Assembly (NCBI GenBank): GCA_032622095.1
Contig: CP136069.1
Location: 15,734,450 to 15,798,449 of the forward strand
Length of the DNA: 64,000 nucleotides
From: Siphonodentalium dalli
Taxonomy: Eukaryota > Mollusca > Scaphopoda > Gadilida > Siphonodentaliidae
Reading direction: 5' to 3'
Shown piece after piece: positions 46,965 to 59,380 of this stretch. A program made the position numbers and the translations under genes. How positions within the stretch are numbered: position 1 is the first letter of the stretch; each line of letters starts with the position of its first letter. The notes under the pieces were generated by a model. The model saw only the letters and a list, made by a program, of their open reading frames with translations. It had not been told where the DNA came from and made no database searches.

Positions 46965-49140
46965 TAGCTCAACTTTACATGTAAAGTTTGAGCTATTGCC
47001 ATGGCTTGGTATCCAATGTGGAGACATCTGTCAACAACTTCCATTAGCATGGGCTACTGGTCGTACCTTTGGTGGGATCATAGTTCATCATAAATAAATG
47101 CATTACATCTGTTTTGTTCTATGAAAGATAATTTACCACATTGAGGTAACACCAGTGACAAGCAATTAACATACTCAGAGATATTCTGAATATCTAATAA
47201 ATGTTATTAAAAAACAGCAGGCCGAGCAGGGGTCAATTTAAATTTTTAAATTTTTAACGCATTTTGCAGCACTGGGTAGATTTTGTATAGCATTCCCATT
47301 GGTCAACCAATACATATCTTTTCATTGTAAATTGGTTGGCAGAATTGGAAATTGGATCACAAATTAAAATCGAGCCCTGTTAAACAGTTGATGCCGCCAC
47401 TTTAACATTCCAAGCAATTACCTTGAAATATTCTACCAACCAGTGGTGTTTCTTATCCTAGACTCATTCCTATCATCTTGTTAAAGGCCTTGGCGGTGGG
47501 TATGCTGTGAAAATATTTCCACCGGTCAAAACCGCCACAAACAGAAAGAATATTAAAATGTAGACCGACTTTGTCCGTATACAAATAAGAAATATCGCAT
47601 AAACAGTATGTCATTCAATATTGTCATACATGTATGTTTGGCCATTGTTATGTAAACAAAAGCATAAAAAGTTACTTTCCTGGTGTTTCTTTATATTATG
47701 ATGGTAAACATAAAGAGCGTTCTTTGTTGCTGAATTCCTGATATGGAACTAATAAAGAGCGTTTATATCATTTGTATCTGATTAGCCAGTAACACTGTGC
47801 TGTCTTCTGTAACACAATCAGGCTCTTGCTTAGGTAAAATATAGTAGGTCTTTATGATAGCATGCTGTTTACGTGATGGTCATGGTATATATGAACGAAA
47901 CTCTGTGCGTTTTAATGTTTTTCTGTTTACGGTGATTGGAACAAATATGAATATTTTCGACAACTAAGGCCTCCCGTGCCTTTAAGGAGGATTATCAATA
48001 TGGTAACACCAATGACACAGAAATCAGTACGGTTCAAAACAAGCAAAACTTGTAAATATGATGTCTTGTCACATATTTTGGTGATTAATTTCACAAAGAG
48101 CAGAGACTGCAGAGTTTTGTGATAAATAAAAATAATAAATATGTATCATTTGCCATATACATGTATTAATCTTGAGAATATCTCATGAAATTAGGTTGGT
48201 ATGACCAGTAACATCAGTAAAACTGGTATGTTGCTCTAATAATGTGCTTGGAATAAATTTGGAATCTCAATAAATTCCCTTATAATACGCTCATGTCAAC
48301 CCAAGTTACACCATTATGCAACTTTTATTCAATATTGACCCATATAAAATTGTAGGATATGTCTGTCTGCATTTTTTCTCTCAGACCCCCTGGAACCCCT
48401 GGACCGATTTCAACCAAATTTGATGTGGCGACTCACTGGGTTAAACTTTTTTATCTCAGACCCCCTGGACCAATTTCAAACAAATTTGATGTGGCGACTC
48501 ATTGGTAACCCAGCGGATGTTATCATGCCGTCAGTTTAATAGTTTTTCAATATTTACAGTTAAAGATTTTTGTTTTTGTATTTATTTTTACATATATTTC
48601 ATGCCATTTTAAATGGGGTTGTAATCTCCAGTTCATAAATATTGTGTGACAATAATCCCTTGTACCAAATTAAAAAAATAAATTCCAGATAGATTTTGAG
48701 AAATTCTATTTCGAAATATTAAATTTGTTTTGCAAAACATGCCTCTGATCCGTAACCCACATGTCACGTGGTGTGTTTTTGTTAACAGAAATAGGGTTAT
48801 AATTTCCAACTAGTTAAGAGTTCATAAATATTGTGTGACAATAATCCCTTGAATCAAATTAAAAAAATAAATTCCAGATAGATTTTGAGAAATTCTATTT
48901 TGAAATATTAAATTTTTTTTTATCCGTAACCCCACATGTTGGTAACGTGGTGTGTTTTTGGTTAACCTATTGCTTGGACACACAGGATAAAATGGTTAAC
49001 CCAATTTTCGATTTGTCTGTTGTATTATGTTATTGGTCCGTCCGTCTGTTCGTCCGTGCTAATATTTGGTAATTATGGTATTTTGTCCAGCCAATCATGG
49101 ATTTTTTTTCCATTTATGAGCTTAGCTCTAGGGCCCTGCA
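46965..49140 (+). repeat. Dispersed mollusc-type repeat element
   Basis: Begins with the hairpin TTAGCTCAACTTTACATGTA then AAGTTTGAGCTA and a TTGCCATGGCTTGGTATCC segment. It contains two copies of CAGACCCCCTGGAC(C/A)(G/A)(A)TTTCAA followed by CAAATTTGATGTGGCGACTC (48385-48505) and ends near GTCCGTCCGTCTGTTCGTCC and TGAGCTTAGCTC. These phrases match my recollection of abundant bivalve/gastropod repeats; no frame of interest. Confidence 0.45.
48614..48970 (+). repeat. Direct duplication of about 180 bp
   Basis: Two consecutive units share TTCATAAATATTGTGTGACA, ATAATCCCTTG, AAATTCCAGATAGATTTTGA and ACATGT..ACGTGGTGTGTTTT. The second begins near 48793. Confidence 0.8.
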
Positions 49141-49945
49141 AATCGGTGGTTTACTGTCAAATCTAATTTTGAATCTAAGCGGCAGTGAGATTTGCGAATC
49201 GAACCTCGATTCGAATATATACAGGAGCCAAACCTAAGTATCAAATACCAGTTTCAAGGAACCCGGGCAACATAATACTAGTTTTGTAAACCTGGGAAAT
49301 TTAGTTCCCAAAATCCATGGGTTAGAGGCCAATTCAGCAGTATTACTATATGTACTAGTCAGGGTTGTGGCTAGAGGTTCCCTGTTGATGGGAATCCACC
49401 TTGAAATTTCTAACGGCACCCCTTCACCTTCAACCTGACCAAACTCACAGGATCGCAGTCTTTGCACCCTTCCCCACTGGTTTGGAATTTCCAACTGGTA
49501 CCTCAATCTTCCCAACTGTTGGAAATTTCCAATCTGAAATCCCCCTGAGGTTGGAAAATTTTCATCTGATGGCCATTTCAGACCAAAATTTTGACCAAAA
49601 GTAGAAACATATGCTACTTTTAGTCTAAAAATAAAAATTTCCTACTAATGGGCACTTGTAATTTCTGGTTCAAAAATCACGCAATGAGAACAAAATACCC
49701 CCCCCCCCCAATCACCTTGTTGCCACTTCCCTGGTATTGGGGCAAATTGGGTGCAATTGCCAGGTGGACATATTATTGTACGTCTGCAAGTACATTTCAG
49801 GAATGTCTGGACAAACCATATATGGCAAGAAACGTGGTCAAATTTTTTTGGGTAATCGTATTTTTAGGTGCTAACTGCTATATCAAAGTAAAGTCAAAGA
49901 TATTTATTGCCGGAAAAGCGGTTTCCTTTTTTGGTTTCCGAGAAA
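49141..49945. other. No supported gene
   Basis: Frames over 49234-49515 (minus) and 49648-49989 (plus, 113 codons) contain a poly-C-coded proline run or AT-rich hydrophobic stretches and no known motif. CAACTGGTTTGGAATTTCC-like words repeat at 49480-49550. Confidence 0.3.
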
Positions 49946-49949
49946 AGGG

Positions 49950-50860
49950 AGAAAAGGGAGTTTTAAACTCGATCCTAGCAATGCTATGACGCTAAATCGC
50001 TAAGGAGTGAAAATATTAAAAAAGAGAGTTTCAAACTCAATTCTAGCAGTGCTATGCTGCTAAACTGCTAAGGAATGCAAATATTAAAAAGGAGAGTTTC
50101 AAACTGAATTCTAGCAGTGCTATGCTGCTAAACTGCTAACGAATGAACATATTAAAAAAGAGAATATCAAACTGAATTCTAGCGGTGCTATGCTGCTAAA
50201 CTGCTAAGGAATGAAAATATTAAAAACGAGAGTTTCAAACTCAATTCTAGCAGTGCTATGCTGCTAAACTGCTAAGGAATGAAAATATTAAAACAGAGAG
50301 TTTCAAACTGAATTCTAGCAGTGCTATGCTGCTAAACTGCTAAGGAATGAAAATATTAAAAAAGAGTTTCAAACCGAATTCTAGCAGTGCTCTGCTGCTA
50401 AACTGCTAAGGAATGAAAATATTAAAAAAGAGAGTTTCAAACTCAATTCTAGCAGTGCTATGCTGCTAAACTGCTAAGGAATAAAAATATTAAAAAAGAG
50501 AGTTTCAAACTCAATACTAGCAGTGCACTGCTGCTAAACTGCTAAGGAATGAAAATATTAAAAAAGAGAGTTTCAAACTCAATTCTAGCAGTGCTATGCT
50601 GCTAAACTGCTAAGGAATGAAAATATTAAATAAGAGAGTTTCAAACTCAATCCTAGCGGTGCTATGCTGCTAAACTGCTGAGAAATAAAAATATTAAACA
50701 AGAGAGTTTCAAACTCAATTCTAGCGGTACTATGCTGCTAAACTGCTAGCGAATGAAAATATTAAAACAGAAAGTTTCAAACTGAATTCTAGCGGTGCTA
50801 TGCTGCTAAACTGCTAAGCAACGAAAATATTTAAAAAAAAGAGTTTCAAACTGTTACATA
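49950..50860 (+). repeat. 67-bp tandem array, 13 full units plus a partial
   Basis: Unit: GAGAGTTTCAAACTCAATTC, TAGCAGTGCTATGCTGCTAA, ACTGCTAAGGAATGAAAATA, TTAAAAAA. The first unit (49959) is the most diverged. Variants are AATTC/AATCC, CAG/CGG and CTCAA/CTGAA. Each unit can form TAGCAGT/ACTGCTA stems. Confidence 0.92.
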
Positions 50861-50934
50861 AAAATGAAAATATTTCACCCGTACGTGTTTTTGTTACATA
50901 GTTACAAATGCTTATCAGGGAATTGCTCCAACTA

Positions 50935-52755
50935 TGAAAATGAAATAGTTTGCACATCCTTGAATCTCGAATTTGAGCCTGTGCAGTGAAAACCTATGTC
51001 ACCTAAACCTAAGTCAAGTCCAGAACTATGCAGGATGGTCCACATATGTCCCAATATCCATATTATATGCCAGAATACAAAGATATAGGCACGTACCCAT
51101 TTTCTAGGATGGTCCCTTAAAATGATGAACCCCAAATTTGAGCCCGTGCAGTTTAAACCTATGCAAACTATACATTAGTCATGTCCAGATGCATGATGGT
51201 CCAGCAATGTCCCAACATCCATACTATATATATAATCCGATATAGGCACATAACAATTTTCTGTGATGGGCCCTTAAATTGGAGAACCCTGAATTTGAGC
51301 CCGTGCAGTGATAACCTATGTCAGCTATAAATGAGTCATGTCCAGATGCATGATGGTCCAGATTTGTCCCAAAATAAATATTATATCTCAGAATCGAAAG
51401 ATACAGGTACATAACAATTTTCCATGATGGGCCATTAAAATGGTGAACCCCAAATTTGAGTGAGTGCAGTTTAAACTCAAGAAAACTGTACGTGAGTCAT
51501 GCCCAGATTCAGGATGGTGCAGGTATGTCCCAGCATCCATATTATATGCCAGAATGTAAAGATATAGGCACACACTCATTCTTTATGATGGGCCCTTAAA
51601 ATGGTGAACTCCAAATTTGAGCCCGTGCAGTGAAAATCTATGTCTACTATACCTGAGTCATGTACATATGCATGATGGTCCATATATGTCCCAATATCCA
51701 CATTACATCCCAGAATCCAAAGATATATGCACATAACAATTTTCCATGATGGGCCCTTAATATGGTAAACCCCAATTTTGAGCCCCTCAAGTTTAAACCT
51801 AAGTAAACTATACGTGAGTCATGCCCAGATGCAGGTCGGTCCAGATATGTCCCAACATCCATATTATATGCCATAATCCAACGATATGGGGGCATACCCA
51901 TTTTTATGATGGGCCTTTACAATGGAGAACCCCAAATTTGAGCCCGTGCAGTGAAAACATATGTCAGCTTTTCCTGATTCATGTCCGGATACAGGAGGGT
52001 CCATATATGTCCCAATATCAATATTGCATGCCAGAATCTAAGACATAGGCACATACCAATTCTTTATGATGGGCCCTTAAAATGGTGAACCCCAAATTTG
52101 AGCTCGTGCAGAGAAAATCTATGTCTACTATACCTGAGTCATGTACATAAGCATGATGGTCCATATATGTCCCAATATCCACATTACATCCCAGAATCCA
52201 AAGATATATGCACATAACAATTTTCCATGATGGGCCCTTAATATGGTAAACCCCAATTTTGAGCCCCTAAAGTTTAAGCCTAAGTAAACTATACGTGAGT
52301 CATGCCCAGATGCAGGTCGGTCCAGATATGTTCCAACATCCATATTATATGCCAGAATTCAACGATATAGGCGCATACCCATTTTTTATGCTGGGCCTTT
52401 ACAATGGAGAACCACAAATTTGAGCCCGTGCAGTGAAAACATATGTCAGCTTTTCCTGATTCATGTCAAGATACAGGAGGGTCCAAATATGTCCCAATAT
52501 CCATATTAAATACCAGAATCTAAAGATATAGGCACACTTAAAACGGCGAACCCGAACCCCGAATTTGAGTCCGTGCAGTGAAAACATGTGCCACTTGGTT
52601 GTAAACATGACAACTTTAATACCAGTGGGGAAAACACAAGTTGCCCAGCATATCTACCAATGTAGATGACTATACATGAGTCAAGTCCGGATGCAGGATG
52701 GTCCAGCTAAGTCCCACTATCCATATATTATGCCCAGAATCCAAAGGTATAGCAC
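50935..52755 (+). repeat. Satellite of about 160 bp, block 1 (about 11 units)
   Basis: Unit landmarks: ATGGGCCCTTAAAATGGTGA, CCCCAAATTTGAGCCCGTGC, AGTGAAAACCTATGTCAGCT, TGAGTCATGTCCAGATGCAG, GTCCCAATATCCATATTATA, TGCCAGAATCCAAAGATATA. GGGCCCTTAAAA-type starts lie near 51112, 51268, 51429, 51590, 51750, 51913, 52072 and 52230. A three-unit block of 485 bp is duplicated almost exactly (51620-51880 and 52105-52365). Confidence 0.92.
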
Positions 52756-53220
52756 AATCATAATAGGGGTCTGCGAATCGGGGATTTTGCATCGAATCGA
52801 ATCTCGAATCGAATCTCCTTCCTGATATCGACATCGAATCTCGAATCGAATCAGCTAGTGGTTGACATTGTTTACCAGTGTGTAATTCGGTGTCTCATTA
52901 CAAAAACTGCAAAATTCACTAGATACTATATACAAAATTTAATCTTCTTAAACAGCAGTTGGAACTTGCATCTTTTTTAGGGAAATCATGACATAGGCAA
53001 GTCACTCTCGGTCTCATTGGGGGTTTGGGATATGTTGCATTGAATTTCTATCTAGCTGTGTCATGGCGACCATTACACAAGAAGTGACAGTATGACATTT
53101 AAAGACATGTAGTTCAATCAACGTATCACCAACCTCATGGAATTGAAGTAACTTGTCTACATTATTTAATAAAGATAACACAGAATTTGACACACTTGGA
53201 AATGGGTACATCGTTATAAT

Positions 53221-53700
53221 CAGGGAGCCTGATGGGTCTATTTGCACAATCGCATACGAAAGGTTTGATGCCCCAGATGTGTTACACCCCAGGAACGTTC
53301 AAAGAAATCGGATTTCTTAAGTTCCGCATTCCTGGCGTTTAGGGGCCAGAGACCCCACAAAACCCCAAAAATGAATTATATTTGCACTTTTGAGTACAAC
53401 GCTGATTTTTGTATTAATTGTGCTCCAGCAATTACTGATCAACAATACACAATTTCTGAAACGAAATTTCCTGGCGTTTTCATTTCAGAAAGGGGGTTTT
53501 GAAAGTATCCCCCAAAACCCCAAAAATGACTTCTATTTGCACTTTCGAGTACAAAGTTGATTTTCATATTAATAGTGCTCTAGTCATCACTGATTAATAA
53601 CACACAATTTCTGAAAAAAAATTCCTTGGCGTTTTCATTTCTGAATGGGTTTTTTTTAAAGTGCCCCCAAAAAACTAGAAAATTAATTTCCTCAATAGTT
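53221..53700 (+). repeat. Inner inverted repeat, left arm
   Basis: GGGAGCCTGATGGGTCTATT, GTTACACCCCAGGAACGTTC, AAAGAAATCGGATTTCTTAA and CGCATTCCTGGCGTTTAGGG. It then holds subunits of about 170 bp with CCTGGCGTTTTCATTTC(A/T)GAA, CCCCAAAAATGA and TTTGCACTTT(T/C)GAGTACAA. Mirrored at 57835-58290. Confidence 0.8.
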
Positions 53701-53795
53701 ATCCTGCTATCGCTAGTCATAATAACCTCGTTTAAGAAACGAAATTCCGTGTGTTTTCATTTAAGAAGCACATGCCACGTGAAACAATTGACACT

Positions 53796-53839
53796 ACCCC
53801 AATAATACTTAATTATATAGGAGTAAGTATTATTGGGGT
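53796..53839. repeat. 16-bp perfect hairpin
   Basis: ACCCCAATAATACTTA (53796-53811) is exactly complementary to TAAGTATTATTGGGGT (53824-53839), with a 12-nt loop. There is no T-run after it and no gene beside it. Confidence 0.85.
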
Positions 53840-54227
53840 GGGTAATTTGTGTGCTGGGGGATATGTGTTAAGGAGATGGTGGGTTCGTGTTAAGTCCCAA
53901 CGAAAACCCGATTTTTTTTTTATTTGCACTGCCGTACGCACAGATAATATTTTTTCTTAATACTATCTCCACTATCATCATTGTTCACAGACCAAATGGT
54001 AAAAAATAAACTTGGTCAGAGTCAATGCTGTAGTAACACCTAGCATTTCATATTCTCATATAAGCGATAAAACAATGCAATATTCCTTTTAATTAAACGT
54101 GACTTTCAGGTGGGACATTCCAATTTATGATTCGATTTATTTGAAAGTATGTTGTTGCTATATAACAGGATACCTAAACACCGGACTCACCCCATAGGAT
54201 AAATGATGTGTCCCTATCATGGGCACA

Positions 54228-54685
54228 ATCCTGAACAATGGGGAAAAACAAGTTCGCGCGAATCAATGTCAAGTATGACCGCATTGGGAATTTCTTCGAA
54301 AGCTGCAGAACTATATAGACATTTGAAGCGAGGACGATGACAGATTTATGTCAAGTATAAACACGGGCAGAATTGATTGCTGGTGTCAGAACCCGGCAGA
54401 ACAACATTCGCATTCAAGTAGTGTCATTCAACTATCGGCGCCAACTCAACAATCCTGCACAATGGGGAAAAACAAGTTCGCGCGAATCAATGTCAAGTAT
54501 GACTGCGTTGGGAATTTCTTCGAAAGCTGCAGAACTATATAGACATTTGAAGCGAGGACGATGACAGATTGATGTCAAGAATAAACACGGGCAGAATTGA
54601 TTGCTGTAGTCAGAACCCGGCTGAACAACATTCGCATTGAAGTAGTGTCATTCAACTATCGGCGCCAACTCAAGAGTTATTCATG
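54228..54685 (+). repeat. Direct duplication of 229 bp
   Basis: Two near-identical units starting CCTGAACAATGGGGAAAAAC and CCTGCACAATGGGGAAAAAC. Each can encode MGKNKFARINVKYD then a short tail (GNFFESCRTI) and a stop, with two residue changes between copies. Whether this is coding is unknown. Confidence 0.85.
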
Positions 54686-55289
54686 AGTTGATATTCAACG
54701 TCATGGGTGTTTTCAAAAGTGAGCGAGCAACTCTCCGTGACCAGTTATCTAATTGATTTTACAGAAAAACTTTCGTCGTGTATACTTTCTGAGAACTACT
54801 TTCTGGAGAAGCCCTTTAGCTAAGATTTGTATTATTCTTGGTCAGAATCAATGGTGAAGTACATTTTACCAGATAATTTCCATTTTTTGTTAAAAAATAT
54901 GTACCATGCTAAATCGATATCTGATAGTAATGAGCCATATCACGAGGATTTGGCCCTTCAGTGTCCATCAAATTAAAATAGATTTAAAATACAATTTCGA
55001 AGAAATATCAATTATTATTGTAATGCCCAGAAGGTAATTGAACTCACCCGTGTACTGAATACTGAATACCAATACGATGGCAGACATGAACCGCCCATTT
55101 TAGCAGAAACGATGGCATCAATATCGAAAATAGGGACAAAATGGACAAAATTGGGCAAGTTCGGCTAAAGGTCACCAGACTGTTTCCATGGCATCAAAAA
55201 TAAAAACATATTATTTTCATTAATTTATATTGTAACTAAATCTTCTCATATAACTTATAGCCAATAGTGCTATATTATGCCATGAAATG

Positions 55290-55935
55290 AGTGTCAAAAG
55301 CCACCAAACTTGTATCCAAGCATATCCAATGAGTTTCCAAAACCACTTAACGAGTGTCATCTAAGGAGCTTAAGTCCACGCATCTGGGGTCTCAAACCAC
55401 CATCTTAATTAATATAGTATACCAAACCAACACAGTCCATAGAACGGGCACTGCCAATTGCCAACCAGTGTCCCGAACCACCCAATACGCATCCCAATCG
55501 ACCCAACTAGTGTCGCAAACCATCCAAATGGTGCCCAAACACGCCGTGATGAGTAATCCAAACCATCCAACGATTGACACCATATATCATCCAGAGAATG
55601 TCCCAAATCATGCACGCGGTGTTCCAAACCTCACATCGAGCATCTCAAATCATCAAATGAGAACCCCACACCATCCCATGTGTGTCCAATAAAACAAATC
55701 AATGAGTGTTCATACCAATCCAATGGCCGTCCCATGCAACATGACGATTGCCTCAAACCACCCGGACCAAGAATGTCTAAAAACAATCCGCCTGGCGTCT
55801 AAAACCACCCCATGCAGAATGTCCCACCCCATCGAATGATTGTCACAACTATTATACAACATCATCCATAGGATATCTCGAACAACCCAGCGAGTGTCTC
55901 TTGGTTTGGATTTTAAACCCATTGGGTGGTTTGGA
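55290..55935 (+). repeat. Degenerate minisatellite of about 21 bp, forward half
   Basis: Units of the type AACCACCCAATGAGTGTCCC with heavy variation. The inverse array follows at 56255-57190. Long open frames here are repeat-derived. Confidence 0.7.
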
Positions 55936-56254
55936 ACACTCATTTGATGGTCTTAATCCTTGACCGTAGCTTCTTGACATTTTGCGAAAATCCTGTGCCA
56001 CAGGGTGCATCGCATATATAAGGAAATGCATTGGCCTAACATTACTTACCTTGGCCATGTGAGTCACAGAATTTTCCTAACATATGCAGGACTCCCTATG
56101 GGAGACACGCATACATGTATATGGGAGAATGCATGGCACAGGATCATTAATGCTGTATCGGCACATCACCCGTCGTGAAAGGGTTGAATACTCGGAGGAG
56201 GGTTTTGTACACTTGTTTAAATGTATTGAGATGCAAGTTAGTAGATGGTTTATG

Positions 56255-57190
56255 ACACCATTTGGATGGATTGGGAACTCAATGGCTGGTTTGTTATACT
56301 AGTTGTATGGTTTGGGTCACTCGGTGGGTGGTTGTAACACCCATTGCATGGTTTGAGACAACAGTTGAATTGGTTTGGACACTCGACTTGGATATGGGAC
56401 ACACGTGTGGTTGAATGTGACATCAATTTGTCGATTTATTCAATGATTGGGCCATTTTATAAATTGAGACGACTTTTGGTGGTTTGAACCTATTTGGTTA
56501 GGAACACCAGTTGCATTGTTTGGGGCACTACTAGTACCATTCACTGTGATTTGGAACAACAGTTGCAGGGTTGCGACACTGATCGAGTGAATGAGACACT
56601 CCTTGGATGGCCTGTTATACCCATTGTGTGGGTTAGGGTACCAGATGCATGATTTGGAGGACTATCTGTGCTGGTCGGGAATCAGGTGCATATCGTACAG
56701 GGCACTACTTAATTGTTTGTGCCACCCGTTAGAAAGTTTGAGACCAATTGGGTGGTTTTGGACACTAGATGTGCATATGGGACACACGAATGGTGGAATG
56801 AGACACTCATTTGTCGACTGGTTCACTGATTGGGCCGTGGAATGGATTGAGACGACAGTTGGTGGTTTGGGACACCCGTTGTATGACATAGAACTCTCTT
56901 CAGATGGCATGGGACAAAAATGTGGTGCATATGGGACACTCTTTTCCTTTCGGACATTCGCTGGATTGTTTGTGACACTCATTTGGTGGTTTGGGGCATT
57001 CATTGGATGGATTGGCCCGCTCATTGTATGATTTGGATCACACGTTGGATGGATAGGGACACTCATTTTTGGTAGTTTGGGACAAAACCTGTGTAGCTTG
57101 GAACGTTCGTTGAATTGTTTTGGGCACTACCATGCGCTGTGGTTTGGAACAATCGTTGCAGGGCTACGACAATACTCGTGGTAAATTAGA
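56255..57190 (-). repeat. Degenerate minisatellite of about 21 bp, inverted half
   Basis: Units of the type GGTTTGGGACACTCATTGGA, the inverse of the forward half. A non-repeat spacer (about 55950-56250) separates the halves. The 146-codon plus frame (56591-57031) and 134-codon minus frame (56662-57066) lie in it and are not genes. Confidence 0.7.
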
Positions 57191-57834
57191 TGGCACGTGA
57201 TACTCATTGTGTAAAGCACTTCAACTGTTGACTTCCGATTGCCATTTTCGTCATCATTTTTGAAAACTCGGGTTTTGACTTACTGTTATCGTATTAGGAT
57301 TGGACATCATGTATGGTGGCGCAACTGGCACCTACGGTGAAAGTTACTGTAAAACGCTCTTTATGTTACTTTCGGTTGCCATTTTGTCCTCCATTTTGGA
57401 CTCTTTTTTTCAGTCAAATTATGCAGGAAATGACAGGCATATGACATGGAATCAAGAACAATAGGTTTTTGCTGAACATGTATGTAGTGAGTGGGGTATA
57501 CTCCCGGAAATCGCCGCCATATTGCCCGGAACATACACTGTCACCTTTTAACGTCTAAATAGTTTGAGTAGACATCCTTACGAAAAATGAATGAAGTTTA
57601 ATCCTGGGGGTGTGCACGTTTGATCGACCTGGTTCCCGGACTAAAATTTCAATTTTCGTTTTCTTACATGTTTTACTACATTTTGTTATAATAAAAAATA
57701 ACGAATTTTCCTCCCTGAAACGCGCGGAACGTTTGTGGTCAGTAGATTTGTATATTTATATATATTTTTCCAGGTTCACCTTAAAATTGTGCTTTGTATT
57801 CGACAGTATTTGAAAATAAAAGTTATTATTTTTT

Positions 57835-58290
57835 TGGGGTACATTCAGAAACCCCTTCTGAAATGAAAACGCCAGGAAATTTCATTTCAGAAAATGTGTA
57901 TCATCGATCAGTGATGATTATGGCACTATTAATATAAAAATCAGCTTTGTACTCAAAAATGCAAATAGAAGTGATTTTTGGGGTTTTATGGGTACGATCA
58001 GACACCCCCTTCTGAAATGAAAACGCCAGGAAATTTCGTTTCAGAAATTGTGTATTATTGGTCAGTGATTGCTGGAGTACTAATAATATAACAAATCAGC
58101 TTTGTACTCAAAAGTGCAAATAGTCATTTTTGGAGTTTTTGTGGGGTCTCCGGCCCCAAAACGCCAGGAATGCGGAAATTAAGAAATCGGATTTCTTCAA
58201 ACGTTCCTGGGGTGGAACAAATCTGGGACATCAAATATTTCATACGCAATTTTGCAAATAGAACCCAGCAGGCTCTCGGACAATTACAGC
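57835..58290 (-). repeat. Inner inverted repeat, right arm
   Basis: Inverse of 53221-53700, including two subunits of about 170 bp and the end AGCAGGCTCTCGGACAATTA. Together they make a foldback of about 5.1 kb nested inside the hAT-like ends. Confidence 0.8.
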
Positions 58291-58623
58291 TATATAATTG
58301 TTGTAGTCCGATACCAATGGTAGTTATAGTTATCTGATAAACTGTTCACACCACAATAGATCAAACACCAACATGCACGTTTATTCTGAATGACATACAT
58401 TCAAAATTACCTATGTTGGCTAACTTGGCAACCTTGTGCTTCAATTTTTGTGAGTTCATATCATTTGCATATGTTATCTAGACGCAAAAAAACGAGACTA
58501 CACCAAAGTAACACCGATTCGACATATCCGAATCAGCAGACCGATTCGGTGTCGATCTCGAATCGGGTGCCCGATATCGACATCGAATCGAATCTCGAAT
58601 ATTCGCAGGTCCCTAAATCATAA

Positions 58624-59380
58624 CATTTTTTTTTATGATAGCCCTTAAAATGGTGAACCCAAAATTTTAGCCCGTGCAGTGAAAACATATGTGAGCTTTT
58701 CCTGATTCATGTCCAGATACAGGAGGGTCCAGATATGTCCCAATATCCATATTGAATGCCAGAATTTAAGATATAGGCACATACCCATTTTTTATGATTG
58801 GCCCTTAAAATGGTGAACCCCAAATTTGAGCCCGTGCAGTGAAAACCTATGTCAACTATACCCGAGTCATGTCCAGATGCAGGACGGTCCAGATATGTCC
58901 CAATATCCATATTTTATTACATAATCCAAAGATATAGGCCATTAGAATTTTCTATAATGGGCCCTTAAAATGGTAAACCCCAAATTTGAGCCGTTTAAAC
59001 CTGAGTCATGTCCAGATGCAGGATGATCCAGATATGTCCCGATATCCATATTATATGCCAGAATCCAACGATATAGTCACATACCAATCTTTTATGATGG
59101 ACCCTTAAAATTGTGAATCCCAAAGTTGAGCTTGTGCAGTGAAAACATATGCCAAATCTATGTCAACTATAACCGAGTCATGTCCAGATGCAGGATGGTC
59201 CAGATGTGACCCAATATTCATATTATATCCCAGAATCCAAAGATATAGGCACATAACAATTTTCTATGATGGGCCCTTAAAATGGTGAACCCCAAATTTG
59301 AGCCCGTGCAGGTGTAACCTAAGTAAACCATTCTCCCGATATTCAAATTAGATGCCAGAACCCCAAATTTGAGCCAGTGC
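58624..59380 (+). repeat. Satellite of about 160 bp, block 2
   Basis: Continues block 1 after the 5.85-kb insertion, about four to five units in the same orientation, up to the next insertion. Confidence 0.9.

Larger units (their letters stand above)
52764..58615. mobile_element. 5.85-kb hAT-like element, 8-bp target duplication AATCATAA
   Basis: Starts TAGGGGTCTGCGAATCGGGG; the inverse of its end is TAGGGACCTGCGAATATTCG. Both are followed by ATCGAATC-rich sequence. AATCATAA flanks it at 52756-52763 and 58616-58623, and the 160-bp satellite resumes on both sides in the same orientation. TAGGG ends plus an 8-bp duplication indicate hAT. The interior is a nest of inverted repeats, an internal duplication and a minisatellite, with no transposase, so mobilisation would need a partner in trans. 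Confidence 0.85.

Noticed and set aside
53796-53839. Rho-independent terminator
   Set aside because: No following T-run, no upstream gene, and the genome is eukaryotic.
56591-57066. Overlapping frames of 146 (plus) and 134 (minus) codons
   Set aside because: Both are translations of the 21-bp minisatellite in its inverted half.
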